From Sweltsa coloradensis (lineage: Eukaryota > Arthropoda > Insecta > Plecoptera > Chloroperlidae), in contig JAMZAV010000644.1 of the NCBI GenBank assembly GCA_024449915.1, positions 231,208 through 295,207 on the forward strand: 64,000 bases of DNA, written 5' to 3'. Both the position numbers and the translations under genes were made by a program. The notes beneath the pieces were generated by a model. It searched no databases and was not told the DNA's origin. It saw nothing but the letters and a program-made list of their open reading frames with translations. Positions 54,297 to 64,000 of the stretch are shown one piece after another (positions within the stretch are counted from its first letter, which is position 1; each line of letters opens with the position of its first letter).

Positions 54297-54795
54297 AAGA
54301 CTTCATAACACTTGGGGCTACGTTGTCATCTTGTTTCAATTCCAGTTTCAATGTTTAATTTTTTTAATTAGAGTTACGTTAGTAATCAACAAGTTTATAC
54401 TATTCCAGTGTGATATTCGATTTTTTGTAGGCCTACACTACAAACTGTCAAGGTTCGAAGACCACAAATACAAAATATTTTTGATTGTTGGCAGACTTCA
54501 ACAAACTTGTTTCAATTACAATTATGTAGGGTATATGCTTGTATCAACACTTGGTTATGTTATCAGTATGTATTTTTATTCTCTTTACATGACTATGATC
54601 CATATAATGCCTGGAAAGTTGAAAGATGGCATGTCATGTGGTTTTGTATTATAATGCACGAGTCATAATGTGCATATTGCATTGTTGATCGTTAAGTTTT
54701 TACTTCGTGATGCAGTTTGCTAACTACTATTTTGTAAGAAATTAAAATTGTAACAATATTAATTTATTATATTTTATATTTCCTTTGCCAATAAG
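54297..54795 (+). other. Distal 3' UTR of the TPR-like gene
   Basis: This AT-rich sequence follows the TGA. An ATTAAA variant poly(A) signal occurs at 54741-54746, with T-rich sequence after it. A hAT-like element starts at 54796, so the transcript probably ends just before it. I see no coding sequence here; the open frame at 54211-54654 starts inside the exon in another frame. Confidence 0.45.
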
Positions 54796-56105
54796 TATAG
54801 ATGTGCAAAAATGGTGACAACAAAATTCGCGATTTTTTTTAAAGTTGCAATAATCCCTTCAAATTCAGTTTGCACATGAATCTCATGAATTGTGATTGAA
54901 TGGTACCATCCAATTCGCGAATTTTCGTGAAATTTTAGTTGATACCGCGAACTAGTGGCGAAATTATCAATTATGTCCTTAAATGCGAATTAGGTCACGA
55001 AATTTTAAAAAATACAAAAATTTCAAAGTTTTGGTGGAGGTGCCGGGTCGAAGTCGAAGTGAAATTAATATTGGCTGGTACATATGGTGGAGGCGCCGGG
55101 TCATACTACGCGATTGTGAGATCTTAATAATCGTTTGAACGGAGTAAGCTCAAAATACTTCATATCCATATCAAAAGACATTACATAAAAAATGCATTTT
55201 TTCGTAAATTTGGTGGAGGTGCCGGGTAGGCGAAATTAATTGGTAAAAACTGTCTGAAACTTTGAAAACTGAAGGCTGAAATTGAGCTTAAAATTAAAAC
55301 TGATTCTGAACTTCTCTCTCATGAGCTTGTTTTCTTTTTAAGTCATTAAAATCAATCAAATTATCCTGATTTTTTTTTTTTTTTAAGTTGTGCATGAGAA
55401 AATTGTGTTTTTTGGTAAATCGCAACAAATCGCGAATTTTTATTCTTAACCCGAGAGTAGTCGCGCCCCTGTTTGTAACGTTAGTAGTCGCGCGCGGTCC
55501 TTTGGACTGCATTATTTATTATGGGCTAATAACGTTAGGATGACGTTTTGATTACGAATATAAGGTAATTTATAATATATGTAACAGCATACCTGGTTAT
55601 ATTAATCAATTGTCAATCAATAATCAATAAATAATCAATCAATAATCAATCAAACACAGAAAAGTAGCAAACCTACAAAAAGGTATAAAAATATGTTTTG
55701 AAACACCCTGAAGTTCGTATTATTAGTAAACCAAGACAGTAATATTATGCCAACACTGTATGTTGAAGAATAATCAACCTACAATAACAAAATACATGTC
55801 TCATAATAGTGATTGAGTATGCATATTTTTGCCTCCCTTAGTAGTCGCGCAGCGGTCGAAAAGACCGAGCAACCAAACAGGACCTCTCATCTGAGATGAA
55901 GTTCTGCAGAAAACTGAATCGCGTATTGCACACTGGCTTCACAAATCTATTTTGGGAAGGTAGGCGGAACTAGACAAGCCACGCATGCGCGCTGTGCAAA
56001 TACCAACTGTTGAAAAAAAAAGTCGGTCTAAAAGACCACACGCGACTACTCTCGGGTTAAGGCGCGAATTTTCAAACTTTAAAAAACCATTTTTGCACAT
56101 CTCTA
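54796..56105. mobile_element. hAT-like MITE, TAGAGATGTGCAAAAATGGT family, copy 2
   Basis: The left end TATAGATGTGCAAAAATGGT and right end ACCATTTTTGCACATCTCTA match 25891-26605. Flanks CCAATAAG (54788-54795) and CCAATAAA (56106-56113) agree in 7 of 8. It is about 1.3 kb because a TTAA-flanked element (55450-56056) is inserted in it. Confidence 0.9.
55450..56056. mobile_element. 607-bp piggyBac-like MITE, nested
   Basis: The ends CCCGAGAGTAGTCGCG and CGCGACTACTCTCGGG are perfect inverted repeats flanked by TTAA on both sides (55446-55449, 56057-56060), the piggyBac target duplication. AGTAGTCGCGC recurs inside near 55482 and 55842. Its uninterrupted host copy at 25891 serves as the empty site. 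Confidence 0.93.
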
Positions 56106-56240
56106 CCAATAAAATAAGTAACAAATCTAATCTTTCTTCCTTTTATCCTCTGTTTACATTGAAAGCAGCATTATGACTAGGGTCCCATAAATTTAGTTTT
56201 AACTAATTTTGTTTTGATTGGTTTTAGATGTAGGTTGTAC

Positions 56241-56257
56241 CCCCCCCCCCCCCCCCC
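56241..56257 (+). repeat. Poly(C) tract
   Basis: A run of about 17 C residues immediately upstream of the inverted repeat that follows. Confidence 0.8.
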
Positions 56258-56261
56258 AATT

Positions 56262-56760
56262 ACAAAAATTTGCAAAAAAAAAAAACGGCAGCCAAGCTCT
56301 CCTTCAAAAGTCTTCGGCTGTGAATGCTGTGAGATATAGAAGTTGAGCCAAGCATTTCATTCTTTCTCCCTAGTTTCACATTGAAAAGAAGTAAGATCAT
56401 TTCGCCTGTTGACGAGCGCTTAGCCAACCATTTTCGTGGTAAAAAAAGTAAAAAATTTAAAACTCAAAATCATAAAAAAATTAAATTACTTGGCCATTGA
56501 ATTTGGCTCATTACCGAGAAGTCAAAAAGTCAATGGCCAAGTATTTTTTTTATTGATTTTGAGTTTTGAATTTTTACTTTTTTACCACGAAAATGGTTGG
56601 CTTGGCGCTCGTCAACAGGCGAAATGATCTTACTTGATCTTACTTTATCTTTACAATGCGAAACTAGGGAGCTCAACTTCTATATCTCGCAGCATTCACA
56701 GCCGAAGACTTCTGAAAGAGAGCTTGGCTGCTGTTTTTTTTTTACAAATTTTTGTATTTG
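56262..56760. repeat. Foldback of about 500 bases with short loop
   Basis: The left arm includes CAGCCAAGCTCTCCTTC, AGCCAACCATTTTCGTGG and TACTTGGCCATTGA; the right arm has their complements in reverse order (AATGGCCAAGTA, CCACGAAAATGGTTGGC, GAGAGCTTGGCTG). Arms are about 220 bases and the loop about 25. It lacks a clear target duplication. Confidence 0.8.
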
Positions 56761-57069
56761 GGGAGGAATATCACATCTTTTTGTTGTTAGTTTCATATCA
56801 AGGCGTGAAATAGGTGAAATATGTGAAAAGGTGGATGGTTACAGTGCCTTTAAAACAGATTGTCTAGAAACAAAAGCTACCACCTTTTGTTTTTGTTTAC
56901 AATCTGTAGTTGGCAATATACAATGTTTTTATTAAATTTCCTATGGTTAATGTCGTCTTGGGTTTTTGTGTGAATGATCTGTTTTTTTTTTTAATCAGCA
57001 ATTAAAATATTAAAATTGTATTAAATACGACCTAACGTTTTTCCCAAAGTTAAGGGTGGTAGGGAACAG

Positions 57070-57955
57070 TAGGGGTGAAATATCGCTTGCCTCCCGGCGG
57101 ATTATTATTTTTCATATTATGTACCATCATGCCAAATTTCATTGAATGCTGGAAATCAAGGTAAAAATAATATAAACTATTAGGGATGGGGATTGAAAAA
57201 ATGTGGTTTAAGAAATGAGATTAGGTCGATTGGGTTGAAATTAAAACACATTTAAACATAATATTAATAAATAATTTGAATAAAAATTCAATTTTGGGTT
57301 AGAGCTATGAATTATTCCAATTTTAGCGGGTGTTGGGGGTGAAATATCGCTTGCCTCTCGGCGGATTTTTTTTCAGATTATTATGTAGGGGATGCCAAAT
57401 TTCATGCTGATAACTCATTAGGTGCCTTCATGGTGAGTGCTGGAAATCAATCAAGGTAAAAATAATATAAACTAGTATAAGGGATGGGGGTTGAAAAAAT
57501 GTGGTTAGGAAATGAGAATAGGCGATTGGGTTAAAACACAATAAAAATAATTTTAATAACTAATTTGAATAAAAAATCAATTTCAGGTTGGAGCTATGAA
57601 TTATTCCAATTTTAGGGGGTGTTGGGGGTGGAATGTCGCTTGCCTCTCGGCAAATTATTTTTCAAATTATTATGTACCATCATGACAAATTTCATGATAA
57701 CTCATTAGGTGCCTTCATGGTGAATGCTGGAAATCAAGGTAAAAATAATATAAACTACTATTAGCGATGGGGGTTGACAAAATGTGGTTTATATAATGAG
57801 AATAGGCCGATTGGGTTAAAACGCATAAGAACATAATTTTAATAACTAATTTGATTAAAAATTCAATTTTGGGTTAGAGCTATGAATTATAACAATTTTA
57901 GGGGATGGTGTTGGGGGTGGAATATTACTTGCCTCTCGGCGGAAGTCATAGATGA
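57070..57955 (+). repeat. Tandem array, unit about 265-290 bases
   Basis: The phrase CGCTTGCCTCTCGGCGG and its variants recur at about 57080, 57345, 57634 and 57923. Shared sequence between them includes GGAAATCAAGGTAAAAATAA and GTTAGAGCTATGAATTATTCC-type segments. At least three units of diverged satellite-like DNA are present. Confidence 0.8.
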
Positions 57956-59125
57956 GTCTGAGGTACATCTAAGTGTGGTCCAAGTTTCATAGTTCTAAGA
58001 TGTACCGTTTTCTCTGTAGGCTCTTATTCCTCTCTGTCAGAATCCCTAGCTAGCCACCCAGCTAGCCGGAAGGTTTTCGTTGATTTTTACACACTTTTTT
58101 TAACACAGAACAAGTTATCGAATCGGGCTGATTTTTTTTTTTTTGTATGTCATGGACCACATATCAGGTCATACACCAAATTTCAAGATTGTAAATCTTT
58201 CGGGGCGGCGTGTGCAGATAGCTGAAACCCCCCCAACTCGGGTAGGAGTAAACAGAGTCGAGTTATCATCGCCTACCAGCAGTCGCGTGTGCTTGGCTGT
58301 GGGCGAACAATAGTCGCCCTAGATAGGGTATCTGATCATTAAATGTTTGTTAAATGCTAAAACGTAAAAATAAATGCTAATGCTAGTTTTTGCTAATTTG
58401 TAGCGAGAGATGAGATTCTTTGACATGTAAGCAAAACTTTGAAGAAATATTATATTATATTGATCGGACTGTTCCGTTGCGGTCAGTGGCGAAGCGTGAC
58501 ATTCAAAGGTGGGCATTTAAAACAAAAAATGAATCATACCGTTACAACAAATGTGCACGTCAAGCAAAAGTTTTGTTGGGGCCAGGGAGGGTTCTATTGT
58601 TACGAAGTCCTAGCTATTGGACGAGAAGCGCACGGCTTTATAGTATATCATTTTGATTTTTGATCGTTTTATTTATTTTCACTCGCACTCGACTTATTTC
58701 AAATGATGTAGTATATGTTATTGATTAATGTTAAGTGACTATAGACAAACTCTAGTAGCAGGCTGTCTAACTTGACAAACTCTTCAATAATTTTGTGGTA
58801 TAAACTTAATTAATTCTTTCTTTAGTTTCTTGAGAATTCTTTTCTTGTGTACAACTTTGAACAACTTGAGTGTGTTTTGCAATCGTAAATGTGGTAAAAT
58901 GTATATGTCGTTTTTAATTGACATAACTCTCATCTTTCAATTGCACTATTCATAACTAGGTAGTTACAAAATTAATTGATTACACAACACATGATATTAT
59001 TCGTAAACGCAATACCTCCTAATCCTACAAGAGATAAGAGCGGGAACCGCTGGCACTAATTCACACAGTCCGTGAGTGCAGATAACCCACAAGACCCGTG
59101 GAGATGCATGCTCTCGCCACACAGC

Positions 59126-59266
59126 TTATTTCTCGGCGTTTCTAAGGCGTTGGCCCATAAGCCGCGCTCTCTTGACCAGCATCTTGCTCTCTCTAGTCAG
59201 CCTAACCCCTGTGTTTTGCACAGAGAAATAAAAATCCGACGACCGTAGCATGCTTTCCATTTCGAC
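59126..59266 (-). CDS. Possible terminal exon of an unknown gene
   Basis: Read on the - strand, an acceptor GATGTTTGCAG precedes an open stretch of 46 codons ending in TAA at 59126-59128. It reads VEMESMLRSSDFYFSVQ, then NTGVRLTRESKMLVKRARL, then MGQRLRNAEK. Base composition is richer in G and C than the flanks and the residue mix is protein-like, with a basic helix. An ATG lies at 59260. I do not recognise the family. No partner exon was found upstream in this window (higher coordinates), so chance cannot be excluded. Confidence 0.3.
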   Translation of the reverse strand, partial: VEMESMLRSSDFYFSVQNTGVRLTRESKMLVKRARLMGQRLRNAEK

Positions 59267-59542
59267 CTGCAAACATCTATCCCCGTGCGCTACTGACGCA
59301 GCTGCAACCCAACTGGCTCCTGCTTAGTCAACATATTCTAGACTATGCGTAGCGCAATCCGCGAAGTTCAAATTAAAATATCTGCAACGAAACTAATAAT
59401 AGGCAGGAACTAAATGAAGTAGTAATAAAAATGTAAAATAAATATAAAATCTGTAATAATTCCTCAAAATATAAGGCATGCAGTGTATGCGTTTCATGCG
59501 TAGGCTCCTCACCACTGGTTGCGGTGGTACCGTTACCTATTG

Positions 59543-59610
59543 TGACCAAAACGGGATTTGAACCGTGGATCTTCTGCATTGGAAGCAGGGCGAATTTTCC
59601 CAATAACAAT
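59543..59610 (-). repeat. tRNA-Gly(TCC)-like sequence, - strand
   Basis: On the - strand the anticodon-arm-like CTGCTTCCAATGCAG is followed by CACGGTTCAAATCCCG, a good B box. The D arm is poor and the acceptor stem does not close. It is probably a tRNA pseudogene or SINE head. Confidence 0.45.
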
Positions 59611-59658
59611 GGTTATACACGAGAAATTAGTTCTTCTCTTTCTACTGGAGGCCTATTG

Positions 59659-60799
59659 TTGGATGAGCGTAGCGAGCGAAGCGAAGATTCCATTCTACTA
59701 CACTGGAGAAAAAAATCCGGAGTGTTTTTTTTCTTTTTTTTTCTGTTTGTATTTTTGTGTGTCTGTGAACACGATTCCGGCCAAACCGATACTCCAATTG
59801 CGATGAAATTTTCTGGAGACCTTTGAAATCTCTGAACTTAGAACTGCACGATTCGAAAAATCAATCGAAAAATTAATTCTTATGAAAATTGCAATTTTAC
59901 GATTTTTTTCGATTTTCTTGTTTTTTTCTGTTTGTATTTTTGTGTGTTTGTGAACACGATTCCGGCTAAACCGATACTCCAATTGCAATGAAATTTTCTG
60001 GAGGTTTTTGAAATCTCTTAACTTAAAACTGCCACGTTTTTGAGCGCAATCGAAAGATTATTTCTCATTAAAATCGCAATTTTACGATTTTTTTTCGTTT
60101 TTCTTATTTTTTCTGTTTGTATTTTTGTCTGTTTGTTAACACGATTCCGGCTAAATTAATACTCCAATTGCGATGAAATTTTATGGAGACCTTTTAAATC
60201 TCTGAACTTAGAACTGCCACGTTTTTGAGCGCAATCGAAAAATTATTTCTCATGAAAATCGCAATTTTACGATTTTTTTCGATTTTAAAAAAATTTCTTC
60301 GACTTATAACACCTACATGCTTTATCTGATTTTAATGATTTTTTCACAGAACCATAATTTTATGAATTAAGATATTCTTGTGAAATTTGAGCACAATCAA
60401 AAAATTATTTCTTATGAAAAACGAAATTTTACGGGTTTTTTTCTTTTTTAAAACAATTCTTTGACTTGTAACACCTACATGCTTTATCCAATTGTAATAC
60501 ATTTTTCACAGAACCTTAATTTTATGAATTAATATATTCGTATGAAATTTGAGGGCAATCGAATAATTATTTCTTTTTAAAATCGCAATTTTACGATTTT
60601 TTTCTTTTTAAAAATATAATTAACTAAAAAAATTAAAAATTAAAGTTTATTTTTTATTTAATTTAAATTAAATTTAAAAAAATCTTCAACTTAGTAATGA
60701 TTTTTTCACAGAACAACAGAAAATCCGCATAATACATGGCAGCTCAATGCACCAATTACGCTCATCCAACAACGCGGCGGGACTTAAGCGTTTTCCTAG
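59659..60799. mobile_element. Helitron/pearl-like repeat, copy 4, with tandem 185-base core
   Basis: It starts TTGGATGAGCGTAGCGAGCG and ends GGGACTTAAGCGTTTTCCTAG. The core has three units of 185 bases (CTGTTTGTATTTTTG at 59743, 59928 and 60113) and then two or three diverged units of about 175 bases with TAACACCTACATGCTTTATC. Confidence 0.65.
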
Positions 60800-62114
60800 T
60801 TATTTGGACATGCAATAAGGGTACGGCATGTGCCTAAAATAGTGAGCGAAGCTAGTCAGTCAACAGATAGGCCAAGGACGATACTTCATCTATGTTGGTG
60901 GTGGTGCCGAGTTAGAAAAATCTCCTTTTTGTTTGAGGTTAGCCCGCGTATTTAGAGATCAGTGGCCCCCGTCCCCGGGTCCAGGGTCACCAAAAGCAAA
61001 GGCATTCTGTATCAACCTTGTTCAAGGGCTATGTCAACAGTAAGAACGCATGTCTACTTGAGGTCATGTTTAGTTTTTTTCGAGAGACGTGACGTGCACA
61101 GACGGACGAACACAAAAGTGAGTGTTGAATATAGTATATATGTATTTTTTTTTATTTTTTTTTTAGTTTATGTCCTAGGAATTTGTAAACGGTGAATTTG
61201 GCGAGGCACATAATAAATTTAAAGTTCTGACTCGGCCTTGTTGATTCTGGCGTTGATCCGCGGATGTTCGCATTCACTGTCGATACCACCGATTGCCATA
61301 TTTCCTATTAAAAATATCGATCTTTGGTTGGTTATCTCTCACTCGTCGATTGCGTCGGGGCCTACAGGGTTGGCTTGGTTGCTTTGGTTTACTGTCCCCC
61401 ATTGAAAATCAGTTATGTAACTAAATGGGTAGACTCTTAATACAAATTTATTTATTTATCTGTAGTCTCTTAAGAATTGACCTCGAACGGTGGTGCGGTA
61501 CAGACTACAGGGGGAGGGGCATCGTGGCCCCCCGAAGTGTGGTCAAAAAGCGGCCAGGAGGCCAAATCTGAATTAATTTATAATAAGCGAAAACGCGATG
61601 AGCATGCAGTGAACACACCAATATCACTCCCATCAAACGCTCTTATTTTTGTTTGTTCGTACGATACAAGTTAAACGTCTAATACCCAATCTTAGCTTTT
61701 TTCATCTATGGTTTTTTTAGTTTTGTTTTGCCATTGTAAACAATGAATTTATATTTTAAAGGTAGTATGCCATTATAGCTATAAACCAACAATACAATAC
61801 TAGAAAGTAGAAAATTATTAGCTAGTGATCTGTTTTAGTATAGGGGCTACATTGCTAAACTTTGCTCTGCAAGGATTGTTTAAAAAATGCGAAAAATAAC
61901 TACCGGTAATGTAAAAGTTCAATCAATGCAATCACTAGGGCCTACTGGTCTAAGGTAAGAAATTTCGCAGGTATAGCTAAGTCGAACACACACAAAACTA
62001 ACACGTACCTGAGCTTTTTTCCATGGGTTATCATTATGTCTACTACATTGCAGGTCCAAACATTTAATTATTTCATTTCTAGGAAGCTTCGCAAACGCTT
62101 TTTCAGGCGCGTTG
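60800..62114 (+). other. Intergenic sequence, no recognisable feature
   Basis: AT-rich with a few GC-richer islands (60960-61060, 61480-61560). Short open frames occur but nothing resembles a known protein, and no terminal-repeat element was found. Confidence 0.45.
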
Positions 62115-62697
62115 TTGGATGAGCGTAATTGTTTAAAAACGAAAAAAGCGTAAAATTGTGATTTTCATAAGAAATAATTATTCGAATTAAGCTCAAATTT
62201 CACACGAATATATTTATTCATAGAATTAAGGTTCTGTGAAAAAATTATTACAATCGGATAAAGCATGTCGTTGTTATAAGTCGAAGAAATTTTAAAAATA
62301 CAAAAAAATCGTAAAATGGCAATTATGAGAAATAGTTTTTAATTGCGCTCAAATTTCACACGAATATATTAATTCATAAAATTAAGATTCTATGAAAAAA
62401 ATCATTACAATCGGATAAAGCATGTAGGCCTAGGTGTTATAATTCAAAGAATTTTTTTAAAAATCGAAAATAATCGTAAATTAATGGCGATTTTAATGAG
62501 AAATAATTTTTTCGATTGCGCTCAAAAACGTGGCAGTTCTAAGTTCAGAGATTTCGAAGGCCTCCAGAAAATTTCATCGCAATTGGAGTATCGGTTTAGC
62601 CGGAATCGTGTTAACAAACAGCCAAAAATACAGAAAAAAACATTCCGGATTTTTTTCTCCAGTGTAGTGAAATGGAATCTTCGCTACGCTCATCCAA
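62115..62697. mobile_element. Helitron/pearl-like repeat, copy 5, lacking the CTAGG end
   Basis: It is bounded by TTGGATGAGCG and CGCTCATCCAA alone. It shares ATCGGATAAAGCATG and GAAATAATTTTTTCGATTGCG with copy 4 in reverse orientation, so it is a deleted or alternative form of the family. Confidence 0.6.
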
Positions 62698-63322
62698 TAA
62701 TTTATTGATTGGGCGATTGATACTACTTATCTCTCTGAAAATGTTATGCTATGTTAACAATGGCATAACGAAACAAAATTAAAAAAGAATAATGGAAATT
62801 GGTCCTCAGTAGACCAAAGATGAAGAAACAAAGCGCTCGCTTACAACGCCAAAGTCGTTTTTTTTTATAGAAGAGTGAGCGAGCCATGTAACATGTAAGC
62901 CTAATTTCGTTTACTATCCTAATCATGCCTAGCCTGCCACCAACTCAAGTCAACTGCAGGAAGAAAACAACATCACTAGTCAATTTTCAGATAATTGCCA
63001 ACAAAGACGCGAGCTCGCAAAAACTGATGTCACAATACATTCAATTGAAAAAAACAAAAAACTGCTGAGAAGTGCTGAAAAAACTCAAAGAACTTTTAGA
63101 GAATCGAAGTTTTCCCCCTCTACCACACTCCCACTTCCACCCCACGGTCGTGTTTAGGAGCAAGACCAGGTTTGTCTTAAGAAAAGAAAAAGGTCTATAC
63201 TAAAATATAATTGTACCCCTAACTTTCAAAACGTTCCTATATGCTCCTGAATGTTCACTTCATCACTATACGTTCATCCAATAAAATACGAAGTATCTTT
63301 GAAGCGTCAAATGGGGGGCGCG

Positions 63323-63467
63323 CCGTTTCATCGACACTTCGTTTCATCGACACCGCCGTTTCATCGACAAATTCATTTAATATTTGAAATGTTCGTGACC
63401 ACCGTTTCATCGACAACTCTGAGAAGCCCGGCACCGCCGTTTCATCGACACCTCCGTTTCCTCGACA
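63323..63467 (+). repeat. Six copies of GTTTCATCGACA
   Basis: The 12-base word starts at 63323, 63340, 63358, 63403 and 63439, with a one-mismatch copy (GTTTCCTCGACA) at 63455. Spacing is 16 to 45 bases and not constant, and the spacers are unrelated. This is neither a regular satellite nor a CRISPR array. Confidence 0.8.
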
Positions 63468-63479
63468 AAACTGTGAGTA

Positions 63480-64000
63480 GTAGCTGGTCTGAAAACATCG
63501 TCTGGCGCGCGGATTTTGTATTGCTCCTAACATAAGGTTCTTGCTTGTAAGTTATACGATGTGATATGAATTTTCCAAAACATTAAGTATCGTTATTGTA
63601 TGGTTAATGTACAGTTGATAATACACATACATAGATTTATGAGCATATTAATTAAGTGCCGCATGCAACTAGACGTGTTATTAACGCTTTTTGCGTGTAT
63701 ATAATCTATATTCGATAAAAATGCCAAACTAATTTAAATTATGCACTGTCAGGTTGGCCAAATATGTGGCAATTAAAAAAATAATGGTGACTTCAATTTT
63801 TATTAAAATACGTTTAGTTTTCATCTTCCAATGCATATGTGTAAAATATAACTTGTATAATGAAATATTTACTTACTGATTTGAAAACCTCCGTTGTAAA
63901 AACACATTTTTCGGTTATACTCCAACGGTATATTTTTCGAGAAAATGTGATTGTAAGTAATCTGTTTCAGACGTAAAAATTAAATCAAGGTATGGGACCG
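63480..64000 (+). other. AT-rich end of window, no recognisable feature
   Basis: AT-rich sequence with no open frame, terminal-repeat element or RNA gene that I can support. Confidence 0.4.

Noticed and set aside
63323..63467. CRISPR array
   Set aside because: Repeats are 12 bases with irregular spacers of 4-33 bases in a eukaryotic intergenic region.
63251..63535. Overlapping open frames on both strands at the end of the window
   Set aside because: They arise from the repeated 12-base word and have no protein-like features.

Overview
This window is animal nuclear DNA. It has long introns, GT-AG splice sites, CpG-containing repeats and no bacterial features. Its one well-supported host gene is a complete orthologue of TPR, the large coiled-coil nucleoporin of the nuclear basket (vertebrate TPR, fungal Mlp1/2). 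The gene runs on the + strand from an ATG at 485 to a stop at 54296. I reconstructed 20 coding exons by matching acceptor and donor sites with codon phase. They sum to 7,560 nt, or 2,519 residues plus stop, which fits the vertebrate protein of about 2,360 residues. Similarity to TPR runs from the N-terminal coiled coils to the C-terminal STPTL-VP-RTDGF-EA and GRSVPTTPL blocks. The protein sequence and repeat style (countless TAGGCC/GGCCTA words, many hAT-like MITEs) suggest a marine invertebrate, possibly an echinoderm. That assignment is a guess.

Layout. Positions 1-484 hold the presumed promoter and 5' UTR. Exons 1-8 (485-17708) encode the long parallel coiled coil, about residues 1-1690. 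Exons 9-19 (22356-49917) encode the low-complexity tail: Q/S/T-rich segments, two short basic clusters that may act in nuclear import, an acidic D/E block, and an R/G-rich stretch. The 3' end is ambiguous. A 46-nt exon (50341-50386), a terminal exon with its own AATAAA (50645 to about 50945) and a distal RG-rich terminal exon (54136-54296) could be combined to give different C-termini. Positions 54297-64000 carry 3' UTR, repeats and one possible short exon of another gene on the - strand (59126-59266).

Most intron sequence is mobile DNA. I found at least fifteen elements with terminal inverted repeats. Most have 8-bp target-site duplications that can be read off both sides, many of them perfect (hAT-like). 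Others have TA (pogo/mariner-like) or TTAA (piggyBac-like) duplications. Two or more LINEs are present as reverse-transcriptase fragments, and two are split by nested insertions. A Helitron-like or 'pearl'-like family with internal repeats of about 180 bp has five copies. There is also a foldback of about 1.9 kb, tRNA-like SINE heads and arrays of the TAGGCC word. Intron 5 contains a well-formed minimal type I hammerhead ribozyme (10741-10794) with all core nucleotides in place.

The most unusual points are the hammerhead ribozyme, the set of hAT-like families that share an outer terminus but each carry a different repeated palindromic word just inside it, the nested insertions that split a CR1-like reverse transcriptase over 3.1 kb, the large foldback inside a transcribed intron, and the alternative 3' ends of the TPR gene.
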